The position numbers and the translations under genes are program-made. A DNA stretch of 64,000 nucleotides from Flammeovirga agarivorans (GTDB taxonomy: Bacteria > Bacteroidota > Bacteroidia > Cytophagales > Flammeovirgaceae), in contig NZ_JABAIL010000005.1 of assembly GCF_012641475.1 (NCBI RefSeq), positions 186,001-250,000 on the forward strand. Direction: 5' to 3'. The notes beneath the pieces were generated by a model. The model was not told where the DNA came from and did not search any database. It saw nothing but the letters and a program-made list of their open reading frames with translations. Below, piece after piece: positions 18,333 to 27,851 of this stretch. Positions within the stretch are counted from its first letter, which is position 1, and every line of letters begins with the position of its first letter.

Positions 18333-20618
18333 ATGTTTGAAAACGTGATTAAAAAAACAGTTGCTCTTCCTGACGGTCGTGAGATCTCTCTAGAGACAGG
18401 TAAGATGGCAAGACAAGCAGACGGATCTATCGTTTTGCGTATGGGAAATACAATGCTTTTAGCAACTGTTGTTTCTAACCCAGAAAAAAGAGATGGCGCT
18501 GACTTTTTGCCTCTTTCAGTAGATTATCAAGAGAAATTTGCTGCAGCAGGTAAAATCCCTGGTGGTTTCTTAAAGCGTGAAGGCCGTTTAAGTGACCGTG
18601 AGATCTTAATCTCTCGTTTAGTTGACCGAGCAATCCGTCCATTATTCCCATCAGATTACTATCATGATACTCAAATCATGATTACAATGGTTTCTGCAGA
18701 CCAAGATGCATTACCAGATGCTTTAGTGGCATTAGCAGCATCAGCAGCTTTATCTATTACAGATATTCCTTTTGATGGTCCTATCTCTGAGGTAAGAGTA
18801 ATCAAAGATACAAACGGTGAATACATCGTAAACCCTACACCAGCACAGATGGAAGGTTGCACACTTGATCTAATGATCGGTGCTACTGCTGAAAACATCA
18901 CAATGGTAGAAGGTGAAATGCAAGAAGTGGGTGAAGATGAAATGATCGAAGCAATTAAAGTCGGTCATGAAGCAATCAAAACTCAGTGTGCAATCCAGGT
19001 AGAATTAAGAGAAGCAGTAGGCGTTGAAGGATATAGAGAATTCGTAGGCGACGTTGAAGACGAGGAGTTAAAAGAACAAGTTTTCACTGCTCTTTATGAT
19101 AAATTATATGCTGTAGCATCTCAAGGTATCAAAGGTAAGTCTGAGCGTAAAGCAGCTTTCACTGAGGTGAAGAAAGCTTACTTAGAATCTTTACCAGAAG
19201 ATGAAGAAACTGAAGAGAAGTTACCATTAATCAAGCGTTACATTGCTAAATGTGAGAAAAAAGCTTCTCGTGATTTAGTATTGAACACGCAAAACCGTTT
19301 AGACGGTCGTGATTTGGAAGAAGTAAGACCAATCGTTCCTGAAGTAGATGTACTTCCTTCAGCACATGGTTCTGCTTTATTTACTCGTGGTGAAACTCAA
19401 TCATTAACAACAGTAACGCTTGGTACTAAAATGGACGAGCAAATGTTGGATTCTGCAATGGGTTCAGGTACAAGTAAATTTATCCTTCACTACAACTTCC
19501 CTGGTTTCTCAACTGGTGAGGTAAGACCAAACAGAGGTCCTGGACGTAGAGAAGTAGGTCACGGTAACTTAGGACACAGAGCTTTAGAAAGAGTTCTTCC
19601 TCCAGAAAACGAGAATCCTTACACAATCCGTATCGTTTCTGATATCCTAGAATCAAACGGTTCGTCTTCAATGGCAACAGTTTGTGCAGGTTCATTAGCA
19701 CTTATGGATGCTGGTGTTAATATTACTGGTACTGTATCAGGTATCGCAATGGGTATGATCTCAGAAAACGATCCTGAAACAGGTGAATTAAAATATGCTA
19801 TCTTATCAGATATCTTAGGAGACGAAGATCACTTAGGTGATATGGACTTCAAAGTAACAGGTACTGAAAAAGGTATTACAGCATGTCAAATGGATATCAA
19901 AGTTGATGGTCTTCCATATGAGGTGTTAAAGCAAGCATTAGAGCAAGCGAACAGAGGTAGAGCACATATCCGTGAAATCATGGATGATGTGATCAAAGAA
20001 TCTAGACCAGATTTAAAACCACATGCTCCTCGCTCGTCAGTAATGATGATTCCTCAAGATTTAATTGGTGCTGTTATTGGACCTGGTGGTAAAGTAATCC
20101 AAGAGATCCAAAAAGATACAGGTGCAACTATCGTAATTGAGGAAGTTGAAAACCAAGGTAAAGTAAGTTTCTTTGCTGTTGACAAAGTAGCTATGGATGG
20201 TGCAGTAGGTCGTGTAAAAGCGATTGTTGCTCAACCAGAAGTAGGAGAAACATACCCTGGTACAATTAAGTCATTACAACCATTTGGTGCGTTTGTTGAA
20301 TTTATGCCTGGTAAAGAAGGTCTTCTTCACATTTCTGAAATCGCTTGGGAGCGTACAGATAGTGTTGAAGGTATCTTGAACGTTGGTGACAAAATCGATG
20401 TTAAGTTATTAGAGATCGATCCTAAAACAGGTAAATTCAAATTATCTCGTAAGGCTTTATTACCAATGCCTGAAGGTTATACTCCTCCTCCTCCACGTGA
20501 GAGAAGAGAGCGTCATGATAGAGGTGACAGAGGAGATAGAGGTGGTTACCGTGGTGGTAATCGTGGTGGTAACAGAGGTGACCGTGATGGTGGCCGCGGA
20601 GGTTACAATAGAAGATAA
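18333..20618 (+). CDS. pnp: Polynucleotide phosphorylase with RGG-rich tail
   Basis: PNPase degrades RNA 3' to 5' by phosphorolysis and acts as a trimer. The 761-residue protein has both RNase PH domains (about 10-230 and 325-560, the second with the FPGFSTGEVRPNRGPGRREVGHG substrate/phosphate region), a KH domain with the IGPGGKVIQEIQ loop (about 583-594), and an S1 domain (about 645-710, starting YPGTIKSLQPFGAFVEF). After S1 there is a C-terminal tail of about 40 residues made of R/G/D repeats such as GDRGDRGGYRGGNRGG, an RGG-type low-complexity extension that E. coli PNPase lacks. Such tails usually bind RNA. The rest is standard. Confidence 0.96.
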   Translation: MFENVIKKTVALPDGREISLETGKMARQADGSIVLRMGNTMLLATVVSNPEKRDGADFLPLSVDYQEKFAAAGKIPGGFLKREGRLSDREILISRLVDRAIRPLFPSDYYHDTQIMITMVSADQDALPDALVALAASAALSITDIPFDGPISEVRVIKDTNGEYIVNPTPAQMEGCTLDLMIGATAENITMVEGEMQEVGEDEMIEAIKVGHEAIKTQCAIQVELREAVGVEGYREFVGDVEDEELKEQVFTALYDKLYAVASQGIKGKSERKAAFTEVKKAYLESLPEDEETEEKLPLIKRYIAKCEKKASRDLVLNTQNRLDGRDLEEVRPIVPEVDVLPSAHGSALFTRGETQSLTTVTLGTKMDEQMLDSAMGSGTSKFILHYNFPGFSTGEVRPNRGPGRREVGHGNLGHRALERVLPPENENPYTIRIVSDILESNGSSSMATVCAGSLALMDAGVNITGTVSGIAMGMISENDPETGELKYAILSDILGDEDHLGDMDFKVTGTEKGITACQMDIKVDGLPYEVLKQALEQANRGRAHIREIMDDVIKESRPDLKPHAPRSSVMMIPQDLIGAVIGPGGKVIQEIQKDTGATIVIEEVENQGKVSFFAVDKVAMDGAVGRVKAIVAQPEVGETYPGTIKSLQPFGAFVEFMPGKEGLLHISEIAWERTDSVEGILNVGDKIDVKLLEIDPKTGKFKLSRKALLPMPEGYTPPPPRERRERHDRGDRGDRGGYRGGNRGGNRGDRDGGRGGYNRR

Positions 20619-20634
20619 TAACCGACTGAAAGAC

Positions 20635-20692
20635 AGTTTAGTAAGTTCTCCAATACTTTTATGAAATATTGTGAGAATTTACTAAACTTTTT
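20635..20692 (+). terminator. Terminator after pnp
   Basis: AGTTTAGTAA / TTACTAAACT extended by TTCTC / GAGAA (16 pairs including a G-T), followed by TTTTT. Confidence 0.8.
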
Positions 20693-20840
20693 ATGTCTTT
20701 TTTAAGTCAATTATGTAGGATGTTTAGAACTGCACGCTTTTTGCGGTTTTAAGTATCTCAGTATAAATGTTTTGTCACCATTATTTATTATCTTAATAGA
20801 GATATGGTGATAAAATCGTAACAATGGCAAAAAAGAACGG

Positions 20841-21704
20841 ATGAGACAACTCAAGATCAGTAAACAGATCACGAACAGGGAGTCACAATCGCTGGACAAA
20901 TACTTACAAGAAATTGGTAAGGTTGACCTGCTAACACCTGATGAAGAAGTAACTCTTGCAAAGCAAATTCGTGAGGGCGACCAAATCGCATTAGAGAAAT
21001 TAACGAAAGCAAACTTGCGTTTCGTAGTTTCAGTGGCTAAGCAATACCAAAATCAGGGATTGTCCTTAGGTGACTTGATTAACGAGGGTAACTTGGGTTT
21101 GATTAAAGCTGCCCAACGTTTCGACGAAACGCGTGGTTTTAAGTTTATCTCCTATGCTGTATGGTGGATTAGACAATCTATCCTTCAAGCATTGGCAGAG
21201 CAATCACGTATCGTACGTCTTCCATTGAACAGAGTAGGTTCATTGAACAAGATTTCAAAGACTTTCTCTGAATTGGAACAACGTTATGAGCGTGAGCCTT
21301 CTCCGGACGAATTAGCAGAAGTTTTAGATGTAACTACAAACGAAGTTGTAGATACAATGAAAATTTCTGGCCGTCACGTATCTATGGATGCTCCTTTCGT
21401 ACAAGGTGAAGAAAACAACCTTTACGACGTGTTAGAAAATGACATGGAAGAGAAGCCAGATACGGAGTTAATGAATGACTCTTTACGTAAAGAAGTTCAA
21501 CGAGCTCTTTCAACGTTAACTAAACGTGAGGCAGATGTAATTACTTTATACTTCGGATTAAACGGAGAGCATTCAATGACATTGGAAGAAATTGGAGAGA
21601 AGTTCAATTTAACGCGTGAACGTGTGCGTCAGATCAAAGAAAAAGCGATCAGACGTCTTCGTCATACATCAAGAAGTAAAGCATTGAAGCCGTATTTAGG
21701 ATAA
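20841..21704 (+). CDS. rpoD: Primary sigma factor RpoD/SigA
   Basis: The housekeeping sigma factor, at 287 residues the short form typical of Bacteroidota without region 1.1. Region 1.2 ([20 protein letters not shown]) is near the N-terminus. Region 2 includes the core-binding [18 protein letters not shown] and the -10-melting [13 protein letters not shown] segment. Region 3 and region 4.2, with the helix-turn-helix [27 protein letters not shown], complete it. It is expected to read the TTTG / TAnnTTTG promoters found elsewhere in this window. It lies between terminators and is probably monocistronic. Confidence 0.96.
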   Translation: MRQLKISKQITNRESQSLDKYLQEIGKVDLLTPDEEVTLAKQIREGDQIALEKLTKANLRFVVSVAKQYQNQGLSLGDLINEGNLGLIKAAQRFDETRGFKFISYAVWWIRQSILQALAEQSRIVRLPLNRVGSLNKISKTFSELEQRYEREPSPDELAEVLDVTTNEVVDTMKISGRHVSMDAPFVQGEENNLYDVLENDMEEKPDTELMNDSLRKEVQRALSTLTKREADVITLYFGLNGEHSMTLEEIGEKFNLTRERVRQIKEKAIRRLRHTSRSKALKPYLG

Positions 21705-21730
21705 TCTATTTACTAGCTTTAAAAAGATAA

Positions 21731-21772
21731 AAAAGCGGAGTATCTCTAAAATGGAGATAAACCGCTTTTTTT
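21731..21772 (+). terminator. Terminator after rpoD
   Basis: AAAAGCGG / CCGCTTTT plus TATCTC / GAGATA, seven-base loop, followed by a T run. Confidence 0.9.
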
Positions 21773-21803
21773 CGTTTCATACTTTATCAAAAGTATACTG
21801 AAT

Positions 21804-21845
21804 AAAAAAAGGATATCATTCTATTAGAAGAACGATATCCTTTTT
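21804..21845 (-). terminator. Terminator of the TPR protein gene
   Basis: Stem AAAAAGGATATC / GATATCCTTTTT; read on the minus strand it ends in seven T. It follows the minus-strand TPR gene by about 20 bases. Confidence 0.85.
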
Positions 21846-21865
21846 AATAACCAAATAATTGCTTT

Positions 21866-23530
21866 TTATCGAGTATTGATATCATCGATACTCTTGTAGA
21901 TATCTTTTACCATATCGCTTTTCTTTAAACCAATACCTTCATATAAGGTAATCGCTCTACGATAGGTTTTAAGGGCTGCAGCAGATTTCTCTTCGCCCAT
22001 ATCTTTATAAAGATCACCTAGTTCTTTTATACAAGTTGCATGTTCTAACGTAAGAGCTCCGTAGTAGGCTTCTCTTACTTTCGCTACTTGAATTAATGTT
22101 TTCTCCGCCTTTTCTAAGCTATCTTGAGAAGCATATAACATTGATAAACTATAAAGAGAATTACCATAATCGATATGTTGTTTACCTACGCTTTTCTCTC
22201 TAGCTGTCATACCTTTCTGGATAGCTTCTTCTGCATCTGCAAATCGTTTAGTTTCGATATAGAAAAAGGCTAAACTATCTAATGCTTTACCATAAGTAGT
22301 ATGTTTCTGCCCTAAAGATTTTTCAGTATCAGCAATAGCCTTTTTATATGCAGCCTCAGCTTCTGATTTCATATTGTTATGGCCAAAAATTCTTGCCATA
22401 GTGATGGAAGCTGCAATACCTTCTGGTGAAGTAGCTTTACCTTTTGAATCATATATTGAGATTGCTTTCTCAGTATTTGCTTTAGCAGCTGGAATATTGT
22501 TTTGTTCAATTTCCATTTCAGCTAACTCAATTCTCGTAGCGGCACTTTCTAAGCTACTCTCTCCAAACTTTTTATTATTTGCAGCTAGCTTCTTTTTCAC
22601 TAAGCTGTAAGCATCCATTGGAGAATGGAGCTTCATATCGTAGTGAACAGCTAATCGATCTACCTCAGTGATATACTTTTTGTTATCGATACCGTAAGCT
22701 TTTCCAAGGTTATCAATATAGATATTGTAAGCTTTGATTGCTCCTTGGTTATCTCCATTTTTTTCTAATAGTGTTGCTTCTTTTAAGTATAAGTTAACAT
22801 ATGAAGACTTAGGGGTATTGGTGCCCTCAAATGCTTTTATTGCCATACTTAATTGAATAGAAGCTTCCTCTACCCTTTTCATTCCCATAGAAACATCTGC
22901 TTGCTCAGATAAAATTGTAGCAAACTCTGGAGTTCCTTTTAAGTACTTCTCAGCCATTGGTTCTAAAGTACGGTACATACCGTCTGCTTCTTTGTATTTA
23001 CGCCCAATAACATATAATTGAGCATGCTTATGAAAGGTAGAAGTATATTGTTTAGAGTCTTTCCCGAATACTTTTTCAGCTGTTGTGATAGCATTTCTGT
23101 AGTAAATGTCAGCTTGGGGAAAATTCTTCATTACAAGGCTGTTATCAGCAACTTGTAATTGTGTACTTAGCATCTTTTCTGACTCACCATTCCCTGATTT
23201 TTTTAGAAGTTTTTCTAAAGATTGGAAATAGATATTGGCATTGCCTAAATCTTTTTGGGCTTGGTATGAAAGTGCTAAATATTCGATGGCTAAAATATAA
23301 TCTGGATCCGTGTCACCTACAGCTTCTTGCCCTTGCAAACGAGCTGTTTGTAGTTTCTGGATAGCCTGATTATATTTTTTTTGTTCATATGCTGCTTTCC
23401 CGCTGTTGAAATTGCTATGAAAATCTTGTGCATAGGTATTTATATTTATAACGAGCGTTAGAACAGTATATGTAATAATAAATTTAAGAGATCGTCCCAT
23501 AACTGAATAATAGAATTTTTTAAGTCTCAT
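21866..23530 (-). CDS. Secreted tetratricopeptide-repeat protein
   Basis: A 554-residue protein with an N-terminal signal sequence (hydrophobic segment about 16-32 ending TYAQ) followed by repeated helix pairs from about residue 35 to the C-terminus. The repeats belong to the kinesin-light-chain-like TPR type, with recurring patterns such as ALDSLAFFYIETKRFADAEEA and SLYSLSMLYASQDSLEKAEKT. No catalytic domain is present, so it is likely a periplasmic scaffold. An alternative start ten residues downstream (MGRSLKFII) would give a more conventional signal peptide. It is monocistronic and converges on rpoD. Partner unknown. Confidence 0.75.
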   Translation of the reverse strand: MRLKKFYYSVMGRSLKFIITYTVLTLVININTYAQDFHSNFNSGKAAYEQKKYNQAIQKLQTARLQGQEAVGDTDPDYILAIEYLALSYQAQKDLGNANIYFQSLEKLLKKSGNGESEKMLSTQLQVADNSLVMKNFPQADIYYRNAITTAEKVFGKDSKQYTSTFHKHAQLYVIGRKYKEADGMYRTLEPMAEKYLKGTPEFATILSEQADVSMGMKRVEEASIQLSMAIKAFEGTNTPKSSYVNLYLKEATLLEKNGDNQGAIKAYNIYIDNLGKAYGIDNKKYITEVDRLAVHYDMKLHSPMDAYSLVKKKLAANNKKFGESSLESAATRIELAEMEIEQNNIPAAKANTEKAISIYDSKGKATSPEGIAASITMARIFGHNNMKSEAEAAYKKAIADTEKSLGQKHTTYGKALDSLAFFYIETKRFADAEEAIQKGMTAREKSVGKQHIDYGNSLYSLSMLYASQDSLEKAEKTLIQVAKVREAYYGALTLEHATCIKELGDLYKDMGEEKSAAALKTYRRAITLYEGIGLKKSDMVKDIYKSIDDINTR

Positions 23531-23709
23531 TAAGTATGACGTTTAACCGTAAATCATTATTGCATAAAAATTAGTTAATCTATCTTAAAGTCATACTTTA
23601 AGAATACATTAAGCTATTGCAAATCTTAGACCTTAATGTGATATGTGAATACTTTTTGGTAGAATTGTAGATAGAAAACATATGAATATTTACTAACCAT
23701 ACGAGTCTA

Positions 23710-25956
23710 ATGAAGAAATGGATACAATTTCTGCTTGTAATGATGTTGTCATTACAAGCTATGGCCAGTGATTTTGGAAACAACAAACCACTAGATGAGG
23801 GGATGTGGCTCCCTATGTTCATATCACGTCTAAATCACGTGGATATGAAAAAAGAGGGGCTAAAATTAACAGCTGAAGAGATTTACAGCGTAAACAACAG
23901 CTCTCTAAAAGATGCAATCGTTCATTTCGGCGGTTTCTGTACAGGTGAAATCGTTTCAGACAAAGGTCTAATTTTCACAAATCACCACTGTGGATATGGT
24001 GGAATTCAATCTGTAAGTACAGTAGAAAATGATTATCTAACAAACGGATTTTTTGCTAAATCTTTCGATCAAGAAAAAGCAATCGATGGACTTTTTGTTC
24101 GCTTTTTACAGAGAATGGATGATGTTTCTGAAAAAGTGAATGGTGAATTAAAAGGTTTATCAGGAGTTGAAAGACAAAAGAAAGCAGCAGAAGTAATGGC
24201 TGCCATCAAAGAAGCTAAAGAGAAAGAATTAAACAATGATAGCTATGAAGTATCAGTAAAATCTTTCTTTGAAGGAAACGAATTCTACATGTTTGTATAC
24301 GAACGTTTCGATGATATTCGTCTTGTAGGTACTCCTCCAGAGGCTGTAGGTAAATTCGGTGGTGACACTGATAACTGGATGTGGCCAAGACACACAGGAG
24401 ATTTCTCAATCTTCCGTGTTTATGCTAACAAAGACAACAAGCCTGCGAAGTACTCTAAAGATAATGTTCCTTACAAGCCTAAACATCACTTACCTGTTTC
24501 TATTAATGGTGTTCAGAAAGATGATTTCGCTATGATCATGGGATACCCTGGTTCTACGGATCGTTACTTAACATCTGAAGGTGTAAAACAACAAATCGAA
24601 GTGTTCAACCCACTATTTGTTGAAATGCGTGATGCTATCTTGAAAACTTGGAGAAAGCACATGGATGCAGACCCTAAAGTAAGATTGCAGTATGCATCTA
24701 AATATGCTTCTACTGCAAACTACTGGAAGTATTTCATTGGGCAAACTAAAGGTTTAAAACGTCAGCATGTTATTGAGAAAAAACAAGCTGAGGAAGCAAA
24801 ATTCAACCAGTGGATCTCCCAAGATGCTAGCAGAAAGAAAGAATTTGGTGATGTTACTGACATGTTGAAAGAAGGATACGAAGGTAAACGTGACGGTAGA
24901 GTTGCTTACGTATTACTTACTCAAGGCGGTTTCCGTATGGAAGCAGTAATGCAAGCAAGAAGAATGGGAAGGTTTGTTGGTGAAGCAACAAGTGAAGAGA
25001 CTTCTAAAATTTCATTAGAGAAAGCTCAAGAAGCAGCTTTAGAACAAGTGGAAGGTTTCTTTAAAGATTACAACTATGAAACAGATAAAGCATTAGCTGT
25101 AGTTCTTTTAAGAAAGTACAAAGAAGTATTAGGTCGCAAAGAAAATAAGAACCTTCCTGTACCAAGTGTTTACGAAGAAATTGAAAGAGAATATGACGGT
25201 AGCTACGAAGCATATGTAGAAAAAGCTTATACATCTTCAATGTTTACTGACAAAGGGCGCTTAGAAGCTTTCATCAAAAACCCTAATGCAGATACTTATA
25301 ACAATGATATGTTAAAAGTATTACATGATGAGTTTTTCCAATCATACATGACAGTAGCTCAATCAGAACAAGAAGCACAAATGAAAGTAGACGATGGAAA
25401 CAGATTGTATGTAAAAGGAATCAGAGAGATGAATCCAGAAAAAGCCTACTATCCAAATGCCAACTCTACGATGCGTTTAACTTATGGTCAAGTAAGAGAT
25501 TACATTCCAGGTGATGCGATGTTCTATGCTTACTATACAACATCAAAAGGTTTATTAGAGAAAGAAGACCCTAAAAACCATGAATTTGTATTACCTAAGG
25601 AAATCAAAGAAAGTGTTGTAAAGAAAGATTTTGGTCGTTATGCTGATCAAAATGGCGAACTAAGAATTGCTTTCATTACTAACAATGATATTACAGGTGG
25701 TAACTCAGGTTCTCCAGTAATCAATGGTAATGGAGAATTAATTGGTTTAGCCTTTGATGGTAACTGGGAAGCGATGTCAGGTGACATCTCATTCGAGCCA
25801 GAATTACAACGTTGTATTAACGTTGATGTTCGCTATGTACTTTGGATTATCGATAAGGTATATGGAGCATCTAACATCGTTAATGAAATGACAATTGTTG
25901 AAGGTAAAAAAGCGAAAGGTAAACCTTACGAAGCATTGATGCCGAAAAAATACTAA
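23710..25956 (+). CDS. S46-family dipeptidyl-peptidase, DPP7-like
   Basis: A 748-residue periplasmic serine exopeptidase (S46) that releases dipeptides from oligopeptide N-termini. A signal peptide (residues 1-19, ending QAMAS) precedes the mature protein. The catalytic His lies in TNHHCGYG (His92/His93), an Asp in GGDTDNWMWPRH, and the nucleophile is Ser666 in GGNSGSP. In Porphyromonas the residue 18 positions after the serine separates DPP11 (Arg, acidic specificity) from DPP7 (Gly, hydrophobic specificity). Here it is Gly684, so DPP7-like specificity is inferred. Monocistronic with its own terminator. Confidence 0.9.
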   Translation: MKKWIQFLLVMMLSLQAMASDFGNNKPLDEGMWLPMFISRLNHVDMKKEGLKLTAEEIYSVNNSSLKDAIVHFGGFCTGEIVSDKGLIFTNHHCGYGGIQSVSTVENDYLTNGFFAKSFDQEKAIDGLFVRFLQRMDDVSEKVNGELKGLSGVERQKKAAEVMAAIKEAKEKELNNDSYEVSVKSFFEGNEFYMFVYERFDDIRLVGTPPEAVGKFGGDTDNWMWPRHTGDFSIFRVYANKDNKPAKYSKDNVPYKPKHHLPVSINGVQKDDFAMIMGYPGSTDRYLTSEGVKQQIEVFNPLFVEMRDAILKTWRKHMDADPKVRLQYASKYASTANYWKYFIGQTKGLKRQHVIEKKQAEEAKFNQWISQDASRKKEFGDVTDMLKEGYEGKRDGRVAYVLLTQGGFRMEAVMQARRMGRFVGEATSEETSKISLEKAQEAALEQVEGFFKDYNYETDKALAVVLLRKYKEVLGRKENKNLPVPSVYEEIEREYDGSYEAYVEKAYTSSMFTDKGRLEAFIKNPNADTYNNDMLKVLHDEFFQSYMTVAQSEQEAQMKVDDGNRLYVKGIREMNPEKAYYPNANSTMRLTYGQVRDYIPGDAMFYAYYTTSKGLLEKEDPKNHEFVLPKEIKESVVKKDFGRYADQNGELRIAFITNNDITGGNSGSPVINGNGELIGLAFDGNWEAMSGDISFEPELQRCINVDVRYVLWIIDKVYGASNIVNEMTIVEGKKAKGKPYEALMPKKY

Positions 25957-25994
25957 ATCAATATTTAACGATATTTATTGATTTTCAACAAGGA

Positions 25995-26027
25995 AGCAGC
26001 TTTCAGTATTTTGAAAGCTGCTTTTTT
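25995..26027 (+). terminator. Terminator after the S46 peptidase
   Basis: Perfect 11-base stem AGCAGCTTTCA / TGAAAGCTGCT, six-base loop, then six T. Confidence 0.9.
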
Positions 26028-26074
26028 ATTTTAACTTACTCTTCACTATATAATACCTTAAACCAAATTGAAAA

Positions 26075-26602
26075 TTGATGAATAAGACAATCAAACTATT
26101 TTTATTTTGTTTCCCTTTTTTATTGCTTTCTTGTCAGGAAAAACCAAAAGAGCATTTGTTATTAACTTCAGACAGACCTGCTCAGAAATATGTTAGTAAA
26201 GACTCTACACCTGAGTTGGTTAATAAAAAATCATATTATATACCGGCATATTCGAACTTATATTATCAAACGGGTGCTTCTAAAGTTTATTTTACTGTTG
26301 TCTTAAGTCTTCGTAATACAAGTAGTCATGAAAATATTTACTTTACTAAGATTGATTATTACAACAGTGATGGAGAGTTAATCAGAGCTTATTTGGAAGA
26401 GAATTTATTGATAAAACCATTGGGTTCAGCTGAGTTTATCGTTGAGTTTAAAGAGAGAGAAAGTGGTGCTGGAGCTAATTTTATTGTCGAATATGGTACA
26501 GAAAAAGAACTAATTAATAAACCAATTATTGAGGCAATTAATATGGGATATATCGGGCAACAAGGTTTTGCTTTTACATCTAGTGCACAGCTTCTAAACT
26601 AA
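26075..26602 (+). CDS. DUF3124-like lipoprotein
   Basis: A 175-residue lipoprotein: the signal MNKTIKLFLFCFPFLLLSC ends in a lipobox with Cys20. The mature part (about 55-170) matches my recollection of the DUF3124 pattern: YIPAYSNLYY, SLRNTSS, a KIDYYNSDGELIR segment, and GAGANFIVEYG followed by a conserved IIEAINMGYIGQQGFAF end. Function of the domain is unknown. Only five bases separate it from the following cation/proton antiporter, so the two are co-transcribed. A role in monitoring or assisting transport across the envelope is speculation. Confidence 0.75.
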   Translation: MMNKTIKLFLFCFPFLLLSCQEKPKEHLLLTSDRPAQKYVSKDSTPELVNKKSYYIPAYSNLYYQTGASKVYFTVVLSLRNTSSHENIYFTKIDYYNSDGELIRAYLEENLLIKPLGSAEFIVEFKERESGAGANFIVEYGTEKELINKPIIEAINMGYIGQQGFAFTSSAQLLN

Positions 26603-26607
26603 ATTAT

Positions 26608-27789
26608 ATGTCTGTAGAATTTTTCATTCTCACATTTGCTGTTCTGATTGTGATTGGTATTCTATTATACAATCCAGGGAAGAATTTTGGTATTCCTGCT
26701 GCAATAATTTTTATTGGTGTAGCACTTTTTATTGGAAATGATCAGGAGTTTTTGTTTGTATATAACAATCCGAACTTTACAGATATAGTCAGTCAGCTAT
26801 CGTTAGTGACAATTATTTTTGTTGGTGGTTTACATACCGAATTCAAAAGTATTAAGGGAGTAATGAAAGAAGCTACTCTCCTTTCCAATCTTGGAGTATT
26901 AGTAACAACCGTAGCATTGGGTGTATTTGTTTCATATGTAACTCCTCTTTCCATAACAGAGGGCTTATTGTTGGCTGCTATCGTTTCATCTACAGACTCA
27001 GCTGCTGTTTTTGCAGTGCTAGAAAGCAAAAATTTAAAGTTGAAATATGGATCTGATAAGGTATTAGAATTTGAGTCTGCTACCAACGATCCAATGGCCA
27101 TGATTCTTACTTTGATTTTCATCAGTATTTTGGAAAACCCTGGAGAGTTGAATTATGGTGAATATATTTTATTCTTTGTCAAGCAGATTGCGATTGGCCT
27201 AAGCGTAGCTTTTATATTATACCACTTTGTTAAGTTCATTTTCAAGAACTTAAAATTTAAAGAAGAAGGGTTAATTCCTATTTTTCTATTGGCTTTATTG
27301 GTCATGATCATAGAGCTAAACAGTATCTTAGGTGGTAATCCATTAATCAGTGCTTATTTATTGGGTTTATCAATTAATACTCTTCAGTTTCAAAATAAAG
27401 ACACAACACTTCATTTTTATAATAGCTTAGCTTGGTTGGCACAATCAGTCATGTTTTTAATTTTGGGATTAGAATTATTTCCAGATAAATTATTGGCAGC
27501 TGTACCTAATGCTATCTTACCAACATTGTTCTTATTCTTTATTGCAAGACCTGCGGGAGTGTTTATCTCCTATCTCTTTATTAAAACACCGGTACAAAAG
27601 AAGGTTTTTGTCTCCTGGTGTGGTCTAAAAGGTGCGACTCCAATTGTTTTTGCACTTATGCCTTTATTGCATAATCTAGAGAATGCAGAAATGATCTTTT
27701 ACATCGTAAGTTTTATGGTATTAGTCTCATTAATAGTGCATCCTCTAACACTTAAGCCACTGGCGAAGAAATTAAATATCACAGAATAA
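26608..27789 (+). CDS. Cation:proton antiporter, NhaP2/CvrA-like
   Basis: A 393-residue membrane protein with about 12 hydrophobic segments, of the monovalent cation:proton antiporter (CPA) superfamily. The unwound-helix motif SSTDSAAVFAVL (about 127-138) and the ion-binding FESATNDPMAMIL (about 151-163) match the K+/H+ antiporter NhaP2 branch. It lacks the C-terminal RCK/TrkA-C regulatory domains of NhaP2, which has about 570 residues. A downstream perfect 15-base terminator shows this is the natural end. Paired with a DUF3124 lipoprotein. Ion specificity (K+ or Na+) cannot be decided from sequence. Confidence 0.82.
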   Translation: MSVEFFILTFAVLIVIGILLYNPGKNFGIPAAIIFIGVALFIGNDQEFLFVYNNPNFTDIVSQLSLVTIIFVGGLHTEFKSIKGVMKEATLLSNLGVLVTTVALGVFVSYVTPLSITEGLLLAAIVSSTDSAAVFAVLESKNLKLKYGSDKVLEFESATNDPMAMILTLIFISILENPGELNYGEYILFFVKQIAIGLSVAFILYHFVKFIFKNLKFKEEGLIPIFLLALLVMIIELNSILGGNPLISAYLLGLSINTLQFQNKDTTLHFYNSLAWLAQSVMFLILGLELFPDKLLAAVPNAILPTLFLFFIARPAGVFISYLFIKTPVQKKVFVSWCGLKGATPIVFALMPLLHNLENAEMIFYIVSFMVLVSLIVHPLTLKPLAKKLNITE

Positions 27790-27790
27790 A

Positions 27791-27835
27791 AATAGGGTGA
27801 TTGAAAAGTTGAATTCAATCACCCTATTTATTTTA
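27791..27835. terminator. Bidirectional terminator, antiporter / nfu
   Basis: Perfect 15-base stem AATAGGGTGATTGAA / TTCAATCACCCTATT between convergent genes, T-rich on both strands. Confidence 0.9.
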
Positions 27836-27851
27836 TTTTTCAAATAAAGAA

